From positions 62,001 through 126,000 of the forward strand of contig JAGIAZ010000003.1 of NCBI GenBank assembly GCA_017744605.1: a DNA stretch of 64,000 bases. Reading direction: 5' to 3'. Positions 26,395 to 37,333 of the stretch are shown here, piece after piece (position 1 is the stretch's first letter; the number at the start of each line of letters is the position of its first letter). Source of the DNA: Sphingobium sp. GTDB taxonomy: Bacteria; Pseudomonadota; Alphaproteobacteria; Sphingomonadales; Sphingomonadaceae. The notes under the pieces are model-generated. The model did not search any database. It saw only the letters and a program-made list of their open reading frames with translations, and was not told the DNA's origin. Position numbers and translations under genes: made by a program.

Positions 26395-27614
26395 GCGCGC
26401 GAAAAAGTCCCGACCAGTTCCACATGGGTCGACCAGCGGAACTGCCCTACCGGTTTGACGCGCTCGAGCCGGTAACCGCCTTCGACGAGCAGTTTCGCAT
26501 CGCGCGCGAAGCTCGGCGGATTGCACGAGACATAGACGATACGCGCTGCCGTCGACGCAGCGAGTTCCTTCACCTGTTCCTCGGCGCCAGCGCGCGGCGG
26601 ATCGAGGAGGATCTCGTCGAAGCGGTCCAGCTCCTTGGGCACGAGCGGACGACGAAACAAATCGCGATGCTCGGGGAAGATGCGGCCCGGTAGACGATTG
26701 CCGCCGCCCTGCAACGCCAGCACATGCGTTCGCGCGGCTTCGGCGGCATAGATCTTCCGCCCTGGCACATCATCTGCCACGGAGAGCGCGAACGTGCCCA
26801 GACCCGCGAACAGGTCCGCCACTATCTTCGCCTCGCCGAGCCCCTTGCGCACTTCGGCGAGCAGCGCGGCCTCGCCGTCGGCGGTCGCCTGCAGGAACGC
26901 GCGCGGCGGAAAGGCGACAGGCAAAGCGCCGAATGTGATGGTGACCGGATCGGGTTCCCACAGCGTCATCGGCCCGTCTTCGCCATCGAGCATCAGCCGG
27001 GCGAGCTTATGGTCGCGGGCGAAATCGAGCATCGCTTCCGTCTGTTCGAGGCCCTTGGGCGCAATGCCGGACAGGATGACGTCCACGCCCTGATCGACCA
27101 GCGCCAGATCGATCGTGCCCGCCTTCTCCTTGCCGAGCATGGCGCCGAACAGCACCCGGAGAGGCGCCACGAGCGCAAACAGGCGCGGCTCCAGCACATG
27201 GCATTCGTGCATGTCGATGATGCGGTGACTGCCCTGAGTGGAGAAGCCGATGTGGATGCTCTTGCCGAGCCGCAGCACGCGCAAGGAGGCCCGCCGGCGC
27301 GTGCGGGGCGGCGAAACATGGGCCTCGGCAACCTCGTCCGCGCCGATCCCCTGCCCCGCCAGCGCGCCGGCGACGCGGTCGCGCACATAATGGGCATAGG
27401 CCGCGTCGGACAATTGCTGGAGCTGGCAGCCCCCACATTCCGGGAAATGCAGACAGACCGGCGCGACATGATTGGGGCCCTTGGCGAGGCCGCCGCCGGG
27501 AAGCAGCCGATCACCGGGCGCACTGCCGGGCACATGGCGCCCGTCACCGGTGACGCCATCGCCGCGCGCGGCAATGCGCAATATGAGATCAGCGTCGTCC
27601 AAGCGCGCTCGCAT
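26391..27614 (-). CDS. 23S rRNA (uracil) methyltransferase-like, RlmD/TrmA family with 4Fe-4S cluster
   Basis: A 407-residue class I SAM methyltransferase. Four cluster cysteines are present: C54, C60, C63 (CLHFPECGGC) and C138 (HECHVLEP). The SAM motif is VADLFAGLGTFAL, then DEILLDPPRAGAEEQV. The catalytic Cys364 lies in VYVSCNPPSFARD. It probably methylates a uridine of 23S rRNA at C5; the exact site is inferred. A recognisable N-terminal TRAM domain is reduced (LILRIAARGDGVTGDGRHVPG). The start overlaps the end of the NAD(P)HX repair gene by 26 bp. The 3' end overlaps the MAPEG gene by 4 bp, convergently. Confidence 0.9.
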   Translation of the reverse strand: MRARLDDADLILRIAARGDGVTGDGRHVPGSAPGDRLLPGGGLAKGPNHVAPVCLHFPECGGCQLQQLSDAAYAHYVRDRVAGALAGQGIGADEVAEAHVSPPRTRRRASLRVLRLGKSIHIGFSTQGSHRIIDMHECHVLEPRLFALVAPLRVLFGAMLGKEKAGTIDLALVDQGVDVILSGIAPKGLEQTEAMLDFARDHKLARLMLDGEDGPMTLWEPDPVTITFGALPVAFPPRAFLQATADGEAALLAEVRKGLGEAKIVADLFAGLGTFALSVADDVPGRKIYAAEAARTHVLALQGGGNRLPGRIFPEHRDLFRRPLVPKELDRFDEILLDPPRAGAEEQVKELAASTAARIVYVSCNPPSFARDAKLLVEGGYRLERVKPVGQFRWSTHVELVGTFSRA

Positions 27615-28965
27615 ATGCCGCCGGAATGCTGCGCACAAGCTCATCCGCAACAAAGGCGGCGCCCGTTCGCCGCGCAGCATCGCCATGCAGCCACACAGCC
27701 TCGCACGCGGCACGGAACGGATCGCCGGTGACGGCCAACCGCGAGGCACAGAGGCCGGCCAGCACATCGCCCGTTCCAGCCGTCGAAAGCCAGGCCGAAG
27801 CCGGATGCGCGACGGCGCAGCGACCATCCGGTGAAGCAATCACCGTGTCGGGGCCCTTGTGAACCACGACGCAGCCGATGCCGGCAGCGGCGGCGCGCGT
27901 GCGGTCGATCTTGTTGCCGGGCAAATCGCCGAACAGATGTGCGAACTCGCCTTCATGCGGCGTGACGATCACCGGCGCTGGCAACGCTCGTCCGGCTCCC
28001 CCGCTCAAATGATGCAGGGCGTCCGCATCGGCAACGACGGGCAGGCCAGACCTCAGCGCCAGCACAAGCCGATCCCGCGCCTTCGTGGTGCGTCCCAGGC
28101 CAGGGCCGACCAGAACCGTCCTTGCGCGCCCGAAATCCATCGCCTTGCTGCACACGATCGCATGGCTGATCGGCGTGACGGGATCGTCGGCCAGCAGGCG
28201 GACATAACCTGCTCCGCCCCGCGCCGCCGCTTCGACGCAGAGCGCTGCAGCGCCCGGCATGTCGCCAGCCACGACCGCGACGAGCCCGCGCGTATATTTG
28301 TGCGCCTCCGCGGCAGGCGCTTCGAGGGACGGAACGGACAATATATGCGCCGCAGCCGCGGGCGTGCCGATGCCGATGTCGGCCAGCACGTGCTGTTCGG
28401 CGAAGCTACGGCCGGGCATCAGCACATGGGCCGGCTTCCATGCGCCGAGCGCAAGGCAGTGCGTGAAGTGAGACACCGGCGAGAGCGCGACACCGGCATC
28501 GCTTTCGATACCGCTCGGCACATCGAGAGCATAGCTATGGCCCGCGCCCTCAACGAGCCGCGCCAGCCGCTCGGCCAATGTCGTATCGAGCCCGCGAGTC
28601 AGGCCGATGCCGAACAGCGCATCAACGACCTGCAGGGCAGGTGCCGCCGTCATGATGGGCTCGACCGGGCCGCTCCAGTCGGCTCTCGCCTTGACGGCGC
28701 TGTCCGTCTTGGGTTCGCCAGATGCTGCGACGCGCACCGGCACACCCAATTCGCGCAGCCGCCGCGCGATCACATAGCCGTCGCCGCCATTATTGCCCGG
28801 CCCGCACAGCACCAGCGTCTCGCGCTTCACGCCGGCGCGCCAGATGATCTCGGCCGCGCCCTCGCCGGCGCGGCGCATCAGTGCATAGGGATCGGTCCCG
28901 GCGTCGAACAGCGCCTGCTCGGCAGCGCGCATCTGCGCCACCGAGAGGATCGGCGTGCCTTGCAT
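27589..28965 (-). CDS. nnr: Bifunctional NAD(P)H-hydrate epimerase / ADP-dependent NAD(P)H-hydrate dehydratase
   Basis: A 458-residue fusion that repairs hydrated NAD(P)H. The N-terminal YjeF epimerase domain (1-205) has LVLCGPGNNGGDGYVIARRL and ALDVPSGIESD. The C-terminal YjeF/ribokinase-like domain (about 215-455) has PVIVTPHEGEFAHLFG and STAGTGDVLAGLCASRLA, the catalytic GTGD element. Both domains look complete. It overlaps the downstream methyltransferase gene by 26 bp, which suggests translational coupling; ilvD is upstream on the same strand. Confidence 0.95.
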   Translation of the reverse strand: MQGTPILSVAQMRAAEQALFDAGTDPYALMRRAGEGAAEIIWRAGVKRETLVLCGPGNNGGDGYVIARRLRELGVPVRVAASGEPKTDSAVKARADWSGPVEPIMTAAPALQVVDALFGIGLTRGLDTTLAERLARLVEGAGHSYALDVPSGIESDAGVALSPVSHFTHCLALGAWKPAHVLMPGRSFAEQHVLADIGIGTPAAAAHILSVPSLEAPAAEAHKYTRGLVAVVAGDMPGAAALCVEAAARGGAGYVRLLADDPVTPISHAIVCSKAMDFGRARTVLVGPGLGRTTKARDRLVLALRSGLPVVADADALHHLSGGAGRALPAPVIVTPHEGEFAHLFGDLPGNKIDRTRAAAAGIGCVVVHKGPDTVIASPDGRCAVAHPASAWLSTAGTGDVLAGLCASRLAVTGDPFRAACEAVWLHGDAARRTGAAFVADELVRSIPAAYASALGRR

Positions 28966-29054
28966 TACTGAAGCCCCGGGGAGAGGTTGGGGCGGATACG
29001 ACTGTACAACGCCAGCGCAGCAGGAGCGATGCTCTGCATCGTCCCCACCCCTTG

Positions 29055-29076
29055 CCCCTCCCCCGAAGGGGAGGGG
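29055..29076. repeat. Intergenic hairpin repeat (CCCCTCCCC/GGGGAGGGG)
   Basis: A perfect 9-bp inverted repeat with a CGAA loop lies in the 120-bp gap between ilvD and the NAD(P)HX repair gene. It has no T-run. It is similar in composition to the inverted repeat at 63932-63953 and so probably belongs to a dispersed family. Confidence 0.6.
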
Positions 29077-29085
29077 TTGAAGGCG

Positions 29086-30807
<1,722 letters not shown>

Positions 30808-30856
30808 CGTCGGGCCTTTCTGTGCGCGGCCCCTTTCCACCAAAGCCGCCATCAAA

Positions 30857-31597
30857 TCAAGGCCTCAGAGGCCAGTGCCAGGTAACTTTATTCCGGCATT
30901 CCATAAGAACAGGAATTAAAATTTCCGAAAATCGCCTCTGTCCGTTCATATCCTTCGCGATATCCTGCCGCATCTCGACCCCGAGATAGGGCCTGCCATG
31001 CGCCTCGGCATGGCGGTTCATGGTCGCATTCAGTATCTTGCCGGAATAAGGCTCATTGGCGCCGACCACGAGACCCGCCGCTTCCAGCAGCGGAATGGCG
31101 ATGCGTGGCGCCCGCTCATCCTCATTCCAGAGAATGCCGATCTCCCAGGGCCGCGCCTCGTCCGGCCGGGTGCGCAGGCTGGGCGTGAAGCTGTGCAGCG
31201 ACAGGATGAACGGCCTGTGCGGCAGCGCCGCCAGTCGCGCGACCTCGGCATGATAAGGCTCGTAATAAAGCGCCAGCCGCTCGGCGACCTCGGCCACGCT
31301 ATTGCCTTCGATATGATGGCCGTCGCTCTGCACGGGCACGAGCCCGGCCGCGTCGGGCTCGCGATTATAGTCGATGACGAGGCGCGAAACGCCACCCAGG
31401 ATCGCACTGCACTGCCCGGTCTCGACCAGCAGCGCCGCCACCTCCGCAACGCCGATGTCGAGCGCGACATGCTCCTGCATCACCGCGGGAGGCAGGCCGA
31501 GATCGATCCCGTCCGGCACATGATTGGACGCATGATCGGCGACGATGAGGATGGGCGCGGCAGGATCGCCGAGAGTCTTGAAAGCAGCGGTCATCAT
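30857..31597 (-). CDS. N-formylglutamate amidohydrolase family protein
   Basis: About 246 residues. [21 protein letters not shown] is the family metal-binding opening. [18 protein letters not shown] sequence, [30 protein letters not shown] and [24 protein letters not shown] then match the FGase fold. It probably hydrolyses an N-formyl or related N-acyl amino acid. There are no hut genes nearby, so a histidine-degradation role is unproven. The start is uncertain; ATG 31597 or 31594 puts the family motif near the N-terminus, and longer frames to 31789 are not supported. Confidence 0.85.
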   Translation of the reverse strand: MMTAAFKTLGDPAAPILIVADHASNHVPDGIDLGLPPAVMQEHVALDIGVAEVAALLVETGQCSAILGGVSRLVIDYNREPDAAGLVPVQSDGHHIEGNSVAEVAERLALYYEPYHAEVARLAALPHRPFILSLHSFTPSLRTRPDEARPWEIGILWNEDERAPRIAIPLLEAAGLVVGANEPYSGKILNATMNRHAEAHGRPYLGVEMRQDIAKDMNGQRRFSEILIPVLMECRNKVTWHWPLRP

Positions 31598-31814
31598 CTG
31601 TCCATAACGGTTGTGACCGTCAGCCGAAAGACCAGGTCGCCTGCACGGCTTCCAGCCGGAAGGTTCCGAAAGTTCCGGGTCCAGAGCAAAAAACAAAAAA
31701 GCTTTTCGCCGTTCGTGAATGGGATTTTCAATGAGCCGCGCGGATGATGTCATGACCGCGATGTCGTAGGACAGCAGCGAACGCGCCAATCCGGACGTTT
31801 CCCCGCATGCGCGA

Positions 31815-32639
31815 TCAGCGCAGTTCGCTCGCCATCAGCCACCAATCCGGATGATCGTCCTCGATCCGCTCGGCGGCCACATCGCGCTCGGCGTCGCTGG
31901 CGAACAGGGCGAAACAGGTCGCGCCCGAGCCGGACATGCGCGCAAGGCTCGGCAACTGCGCACGCAGCACGGCGAGCACCTCGTCAATCTCCGGCACCAG
32001 GGCGATGGCCGAGGCCGCAAGGTCGTTGCGTCCGCGCCGCCACTCGGCCGGATCGAGCGGGCCGCGGTCGAACGCGTCCCACCCCTTGAAGACAGGGCCG
32101 GTCGGGCATTCGACCAGCGGATTGACCAGCAGGATCGGCATGCCGCCAAGGTCGAGATCGACGGTCTCAAGCCTCTCCCCCACCCCTTTGCCGAACACGG
32201 TCTGCGAACCCAGGCATGCAGGCACATCGGCACCGAGCGACGCGGCGATGGCCGGAAAGTCGAGCGCCATCGGGCGGATGTCCCAGAGATTCACCAGCAG
32301 CCGCAGCGCGGCCGCCGCATCCGCCGAGCCGCCACCGATGCCGGATGCGATCGGCAGGCGCTTGTCGAGGACGAGATCCGCACCGAATTGCGTGCCAATC
32401 GCCGCCTGCAACGCCCGGGCAGCGCGCATGACGAGATTGTCCTCGCCGGCACTCAGCCCTTCGGCAAAATCGCCTTCGATCGTCAGCGCGATCTCGCCAT
32501 CCTCGCGCATCGATCCGCGCAGGCCGTCACCGTCCGCGCAGAAGGCGAACAGGCTTTCCAGCTCATGATAGCCGTCGGCGCGCCGCGCGCGGACATGAAG
32601 AGCAAGGTTGACCTTGGCATGGGCAGTTTCGCTGAGCAT
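31815..32639 (-). CDS. ispE: 4-diphosphocytidyl-2-C-methyl-D-erythritol kinase
   Basis: A 274-residue GHMP kinase of the non-mevalonate isoprenoid pathway. HAKVNLALHVRARRADGYHE is the IspE N-terminus. The ATP-binding loop is PIASGIGGGSADAAAALRLL, and MSGSGATCFALF is the third GHMP motif. Start at MLSETAHAKVN, the family-type beginning, rather than ATG 32657. The 217-bp gap to the downstream amidohydrolase gene contains nothing I recognise except a short A-rich tract near 31690. Confidence 0.95.
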   Translation of the reverse strand: MLSETAHAKVNLALHVRARRADGYHELESLFAFCADGDGLRGSMREDGEIALTIEGDFAEGLSAGEDNLVMRAARALQAAIGTQFGADLVLDKRLPIASGIGGGSADAAAALRLLVNLWDIRPMALDFPAIAASLGADVPACLGSQTVFGKGVGERLETVDLDLGGMPILLVNPLVECPTGPVFKGWDAFDRGPLDPAEWRRGRNDLAASAIALVPEIDEVLAVLRAQLPSLARMSGSGATCFALFASDAERDVAAERIEDDHPDWWLMASELR

Positions 32640-32832
32640 CGCATGGCTAGATCGCAATGCCTCCGGAATTGCAACGCCTTCGAACCGGCAATCGCCCGGC
32701 GCGCGTCAAAAGCCACCGGGTTCGGAGGCCCGCAAGATTGCCTATGGCGAGATACATGTGCGCGGACCGGGAACTTTCCTGCCCGACAAACGCTTTGCGG
32801 AGATCAACCAGACCAAAGCTAGAAAGCCCGAC

Positions 32833-32979
32833 ATGCTCTACACAATCGTCGTCATCCTGATCGTCCTTTGGCTGATCGGCTTGCTTGCTCATGTCGGCGG
32901 CGGACTGATCCACCTGCTGCTGCTGGTCGCCGGTATCGTGTTCGTCTTCCAGCTGATGACGGGCCGCCGCTCGCTTTAG
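32833..32979 (+). CDS. Tiny membrane protein, lmo0937 family
   Basis: A 48-residue protein, almost wholly two hydrophobic helices: MLYTIVVILIVLWLIGLLAH, then GGGLIHLLLLVAGIVFVFQL, ending MTGRRSL. The pattern WLIGLLAHVGGGLIHLLLL is diagnostic of the lmo0937/DUF5670-type small membrane proteins, whose role is unknown (often stress-associated). The frame extends upstream to 32608, but only the segment from 32833 resembles the family. It is divergent from ispE and convergent with the ETF-QO gene. Confidence 0.8.
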   Translation: MLYTIVVILIVLWLIGLLAHVGGGLIHLLLLVAGIVFVFQLMTGRRSL

Positions 32980-33001
32980 TCACCGGTCATCACGCCGGCT
33001 T

Positions 33002-34666
33002 TCACATATTCGGATAAGTCGGCCCGCCGCCGCCTTCGGGCGCGACCCAGTCGATGTTCTGCGTCGGGTCCTTGATGTCGCAGGTCTTGCAGTGGACGCA
33101 GTTCTGCGCGTTGATCTGGAAGCGCGGCTTGCCCTTCTCGTCCGTCAGCACCTCATAGACGCCGGCCGGACAATAAAGCCGCGCCGGCTCGTCATAGAGC
33201 GGCAGGTTGTAGTCGATCGGGACGTCCGGGTCCTTCAGGTGAAGGTGGCAGGGCTGGTCCTCCTCATGGTTGGTGCCGGAGAGGAAGACCGAGGACAGCC
33301 GATCGAAACTCAGCACACCATCCGGCTTGGGATAGGCGATGGGATCGCACTCTTCCTTGGGCCAGAGCTTGGTGTGATCCGCCTTGTTGCGGAGCGTGAA
33401 CGGCAGGCCGATCCCCAGCTGGCGCATCCACATGTCGATGCCGGCGACCAGCGTGCCCCAGAGATTGCCGAACTTGCCGAGCGCTGGCCCCGCATTGCGC
33501 ACTTTCCACAGCTCGCTGGCGATCCAGCTCTTTTTCAGCGCTTCGGGGTAGACCGTGAGCTCATCGGCCGAACGATCGGCCGCGACGGCGTCGAAAGCCG
33601 CGTCAGCCGCCAGCATCGCCGACTTCATGGCGGTATGCGTGCCCTTGATGCGCGGCACGTTGACGAAACCCGCCGCGCAGCCGATCAGCGCCGCGCCGGG
33701 CATGACGAGCTCGGGGATCGACTGGTAACCGCCCTCGTTGATGACGCGCGCACCATAGGCGACGCGCTTGCCGCCCTCCAGAACCGCCTTGATCGCCGGG
33801 TGGTGCTTCCAGCGCTGGAATTCCTCATAGGGCGAGAGATAGGGATTGCGGTAGCCCAGGCCGACGACGAAGCCGAGCGCCACCTGCCCGCCAGCCTGAT
33901 GATAGAGAAAACCGCCGCCATAGGCATCCGTCAGCGGCCAGCCCTGGGTGTGGATGACGCGCCCGGGCACATGCTTTGCGGGATCGATGTCCCAGAGTTC
34001 CTTGATGCCGAGACCATAGGTCTGCGGGTCGCAATGGGCTTCGAGGTTGAACCTGGCCTTCAGGCGCTTGGTAAGATGGCCGCGCGCGCCCTCTGCAAAC
34101 AGGGTGTAGCGCGCGTGCAGTTCGAGGCCGGGCTGATAGTCGCCCTTGTGATGCCCGTCCCTGGCGACGCCCATGTCGCCTGTCGCCACGCCCTTCACAG
34201 CGCCTTCGTTTGGGCCGTCTTCGTGGTAGAGAATCTCGGCGGCCGGAAAGCCCGGGAAGATCTCGACGCCGAGCGCCTCGGCCTGTTCGGCCAGCCAGCG
34301 GCAGAGGGCCCCCAACGACCCGGTGTAACAACCCTTGTTGTTCATGAAGGGCGGCAGCATCGCGTGCGGCAGCGCCATCTTGCCGCCGGCCGTCAGCCAC
34401 CAATGCTGATTGTCGCTGACCGGCAGCTCGGCGATCGGGCAGCCGCTCGTGCGCCAGTCCGGCAGCAGTTCATCGAGCGCCCTGGGGTCGATGACCGCGC
34501 CGGACAGGATATGCGCGCCGATCTCCGATCCCTTCTCAAGGATGCAGACGCTGATCTCGCGCCCCGCCTCGTTCGCGCGCTGCTTCAGGCGGATCGCGGC
34601 GGAAAGGCCCGCGGGGCCGCCGCCCACGATCACGATATCATAAGGCATGGACTCCCGCTCGGACAT
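33002..34666 (-). CDS. Electron transfer flavoprotein-ubiquinone oxidoreductase
   Basis: A 554-residue membrane-associated flavo-iron-sulfur enzyme that passes electrons from acyl-CoA dehydrogenases via ETF to ubiquinone. The FAD motif is IVIVGGGPAGLSAAIRL, with GGKMALPHAMLPPFMNNKGC and GFVVGLGYRNPYLSPYEEFQ. The 4Fe-4S site is at the C-terminus: QNCVHCKTCDIKDPTQNIDW, with an earlier Cys in ARLYCPAGVYE. ATG 34666 is chosen over 34690 because AAGAGGAG sits 6 bp before it. It fits with the propionate/fatty-acid capacity seen elsewhere in the window. Confidence 0.96.
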   Translation of the reverse strand: MSERESMPYDIVIVGGGPAGLSAAIRLKQRANEAGREISVCILEKGSEIGAHILSGAVIDPRALDELLPDWRTSGCPIAELPVSDNQHWWLTAGGKMALPHAMLPPFMNNKGCYTGSLGALCRWLAEQAEALGVEIFPGFPAAEILYHEDGPNEGAVKGVATGDMGVARDGHHKGDYQPGLELHARYTLFAEGARGHLTKRLKARFNLEAHCDPQTYGLGIKELWDIDPAKHVPGRVIHTQGWPLTDAYGGGFLYHQAGGQVALGFVVGLGYRNPYLSPYEEFQRWKHHPAIKAVLEGGKRVAYGARVINEGGYQSIPELVMPGAALIGCAAGFVNVPRIKGTHTAMKSAMLAADAAFDAVAADRSADELTVYPEALKKSWIASELWKVRNAGPALGKFGNLWGTLVAGIDMWMRQLGIGLPFTLRNKADHTKLWPKEECDPIAYPKPDGVLSFDRLSSVFLSGTNHEEDQPCHLHLKDPDVPIDYNLPLYDEPARLYCPAGVYEVLTDEKGKPRFQINAQNCVHCKTCDIKDPTQNIDWVAPEGGGGPTYPNM

Positions 34667-34784
34667 CTCGTGCTCCTCTTGCCGGTCCATTACGCGTCCG
34701 GTCGCCGCAAATCTGCACCAACTGACGGCCCACGCAGTGCGGCAAGGTTGACAGTCCCGTCAACCTCTGACTCTTGTCGCCGCC

Positions 34785-35573
34785 ATGCGGGTCGCACAAG
34801 AAAGCACATGGGCAAGAACATGGACGCCACAGGAAGTGGCGGATTCCTATACGCTTTGGTGGCGCGAAGCAGGGCTCCACAGCGAAACGTCGCTGGAGCC
34901 CCATGGCTGGCTCGCGGAGCCCGCTGCCGAGGCCAGCCCGCTCGCAGCAGCGCCATTGCAGCGCCCGCGCGTCGCCGAATCCACAGCCGCCACGCCGATC
35001 CGTGCCGACAATGCGCAGGCCATGCCGTCCAGCCTCGCGGACTTCCGGGCGTGGCTGCAGGAACAGCCGCAGCCTGAAACATTATGGAGCGGCCCGCTCT
35101 TCCTGCCCTCCGAGGCCGTGAATGCGCGCCTCCTCGTCATCTGCGACATGCCCGATGAGGGTGCCCAGTCCGATACAGTGCCGTTCGCGCCGCCGACGGC
35201 CCGCTTTGTCGCCGCCATGCTGACCGCGATCGGCCTCGATCTCGAGCATGTCGCCTTCGCGCCGCTTGCGATGCGCCGGGCGCCCGGTGGGCTCCTCGAC
35301 AATGAGATCGCCCGCAGCCTTGCCCAGCGGATGCGCCGCTACCTCGCCCTTGCCCGCCCACAGGCCGCGCTCATCCTGGGCGACAAGACGAGCCGTGCCC
35401 TGCTTGCGGCGCAAGTCTCCACCAATTCCGCAAATTTGCCTGAAATTAACCACGATGGCGGCACGCTGCCCGTTGCAGCGCTTGCCGGACCGGACCTGCT
35501 GATGCGCCGGCCGCTCGCCAAGGCCGCGAGTTGGCAGACGCTGCGCCTGTTGCATGGGATGTTGAACGGATGA
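34785..35573 (+). CDS. Uracil-DNA glycosylase superfamily-like protein, catalytic motif degenerate
   Basis: A 262-residue protein. The C-terminal half has the order of a family-4/5-type glycosylase fold (LLVICDMPDEGA, PFAPPTARFVAAMLTAIGLD, ALILGDKTSRALL). The GEAPG active-site motif is replaced by CDMPDEG, and the four Fe-S cysteines are absent. The N-terminal 90 residues are Ala/Pro-rich and unlike the family. It may be inactive or a binding protein. Its stop overlaps the next start as ATGA, so it is translationally coupled to a lytic transglycosylase. The start codon is uncertain. Confidence 0.65.
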   Translation: MRVAQESTWARTWTPQEVADSYTLWWREAGLHSETSLEPHGWLAEPAAEASPLAAAPLQRPRVAESTAATPIRADNAQAMPSSLADFRAWLQEQPQPETLWSGPLFLPSEAVNARLLVICDMPDEGAQSDTVPFAPPTARFVAAMLTAIGLDLEHVAFAPLAMRRAPGGLLDNEIARSLAQRMRRYLALARPQAALILGDKTSRALLAAQVSTNSANLPEINHDGGTLPVAALAGPDLLMRRPLAKAASWQTLRLLHGMLNG

Positions 35574-37333
35574 AGAGCCGGACCCTGTATTTGCTGACTG
35601 CCGCGCTGGCGCTGGCCGGGCTGGCGCCGGCCGCCCATGCCGCGGCCGGCGACGCGCTGCTCGGCGTTTCGGCCATCGCCACGCTCGACGACGATTCCGC
35701 CTCCCGCTATCGCGCCATTTTCGACCAGATCGACGGCAAGAAGTGGCTCGACGCCAAGATGGGCATCCTCGCGCTCGACGAGGGCGACACGATGCGACCC
35801 TATCTGCTGGCGCGCCTCTATCTCGCCAAGGACAGCCCCCGCGTCGAGCTGTTCGACCTGCTCGATCTCATCAACAAGGCGCCCTATCTGCCGCAGGCCG
35901 ACCAACTCTCCAAGCTTGCCGCCAAGCGCGGCGCGCAGGGCCTGCCCGACGCCTCGGCGACACGCAAGCTGGTCTGGACCGGCGGCTCGCCCCAGCGCCG
36001 GACGCTCGGCGCGGTCAAGAACGACAGCGTCGCCGACGCCATTCGCGGGCAGGTCACGGCCCGCATCGTCGCCAATGATCCGGTCGGCGCGGAATCCCTG
36101 CTCGGCGGGGCCGAATATGCCCTGACTCCGGCCGGCTATACCGAGCTGCAGCACCGCATCGGCTGGTCCTATTACATCATGGGCGACACCCGGAACGCCC
36201 GCCGCATGGCCGCGCGCGCGCTCGAAGGGGGCGCTGGCGACTGGGTGCCGTCCGCCTGGTGGACGATCGGTCTTTCGGCCTGGCGCGACAAGGACTGGAG
36301 CACGGCCGCGTCCGCCTTCTACAAGGCGGCGAGCGAAGCCAGCGACGGCGACATGAAGAGCGGCGGCTATTTCTGGTCGGCGCGCGCGGTCATGGCCGAT
36401 CATCATCCCGAGCGCGTCAATTCGCTGCTCAAGGCGGCGGCCCGCGAGACCGAAACCTTCTACGGCATGCTGGCCCGCGAGCAGCTGGGCATGTCGGTCC
36501 AGGAGACGCTGCACCGCGACGCCGTGACGTCCGCCGACTGGGCACAGCTCAAGACCCTGCCCAATGCGCGCAACGCCGTCATCATGCGCAGCATCGGCCG
36601 ATCGGGCGACGCCGACCAGGTGCTTCGCCGCGAGGCCGAACTCAGCGGCAGCAGCAATTACGCCGCGCTCGTCCATCTCGCGAGCGAGCTTTCGCTGCCG
36701 ACGACGCAGCTCTGGCTCGCCCAGCGTTCGACCAACGGGCAGAAGGTCGCGGCCTATGCGCGCTTCCCCTCGCCCGACTGGACGCCGGCCAATGGCTGGC
36801 TGGTCGACAAGGCGCTGGTCTATGCCCATGCGCTGCAGGAGACGCGCTTCCAGACCGACGCGCGCAGCACCGCCGACGCGCGCGGCGTGCTTCAGGTCGT
36901 GCCCGGCACCGGGCGCGAACTGGCCGGCCAGGCCGGCATGAACTTCACGGTCGAGCAGCTCTACGACCCGACCTACAATCTCGCCCTGGGCCAGCTCTAT
37001 ATGAAGAAGCTCGCCGCCTTGCCCGCCACGCAAGGCCTGCTGGTCAAGGTTGTCGCGGCCTATAATGCCGGCCCTACCCCGGTAGACCGCTGGAACACGC
37101 AGGTCCGCGACGACGGCGACCCGCTGCTCTTCATCGAGTCCGTCCCTTATTATGAGACCCGAGCCTATCTGAACGCGGTTCTGCGCAATTATTTCGTCTA
37201 CCAGATGGAGCAGCAGGGCTCCTCGCCCGTCCTCAAGGCCATGTCGCAAGGCATGTGGACCCGCTTCCCGGACGGCAAGAAGACCGAGACGGTGCGCATG
37301 CCGGCCGCCGGGAAGGTCGCCCGTGCCGATTGA
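35570..37333 (+). CDS. Soluble lytic murein transglycosylase family protein
   Basis: A 587-residue exported protein with signal peptide MKSRTLYLLTAALALAGLAP and following AAHA. A long helical-repeat region (about 30-400), as in Slt70-type enzymes, precedes the SLT domain. Catalytic Glu424 is in AHALQETRFQTDA. GVLQVVPGTG and VAAYNAGPTPVDRW complete the domain. It acts on peptidoglycan in the periplasm. It is coupled to the upstream gene by an ATGA overlap, and its end overlaps moaB by 11 bp. Confidence 0.92.
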   Translation: MKSRTLYLLTAALALAGLAPAAHAAAGDALLGVSAIATLDDDSASRYRAIFDQIDGKKWLDAKMGILALDEGDTMRPYLLARLYLAKDSPRVELFDLLDLINKAPYLPQADQLSKLAAKRGAQGLPDASATRKLVWTGGSPQRRTLGAVKNDSVADAIRGQVTARIVANDPVGAESLLGGAEYALTPAGYTELQHRIGWSYYIMGDTRNARRMAARALEGGAGDWVPSAWWTIGLSAWRDKDWSTAASAFYKAASEASDGDMKSGGYFWSARAVMADHHPERVNSLLKAAARETETFYGMLAREQLGMSVQETLHRDAVTSADWAQLKTLPNARNAVIMRSIGRSGDADQVLRREAELSGSSNYAALVHLASELSLPTTQLWLAQRSTNGQKVAAYARFPSPDWTPANGWLVDKALVYAHALQETRFQTDARSTADARGVLQVVPGTGRELAGQAGMNFTVEQLYDPTYNLALGQLYMKKLAALPATQGLLVKVVAAYNAGPTPVDRWNTQVRDDGDPLLFIESVPYYETRAYLNAVLRNYFVYQMEQQGSSPVLKAMSQGMWTRFPDGKKTETVRMPAAGKVARAD

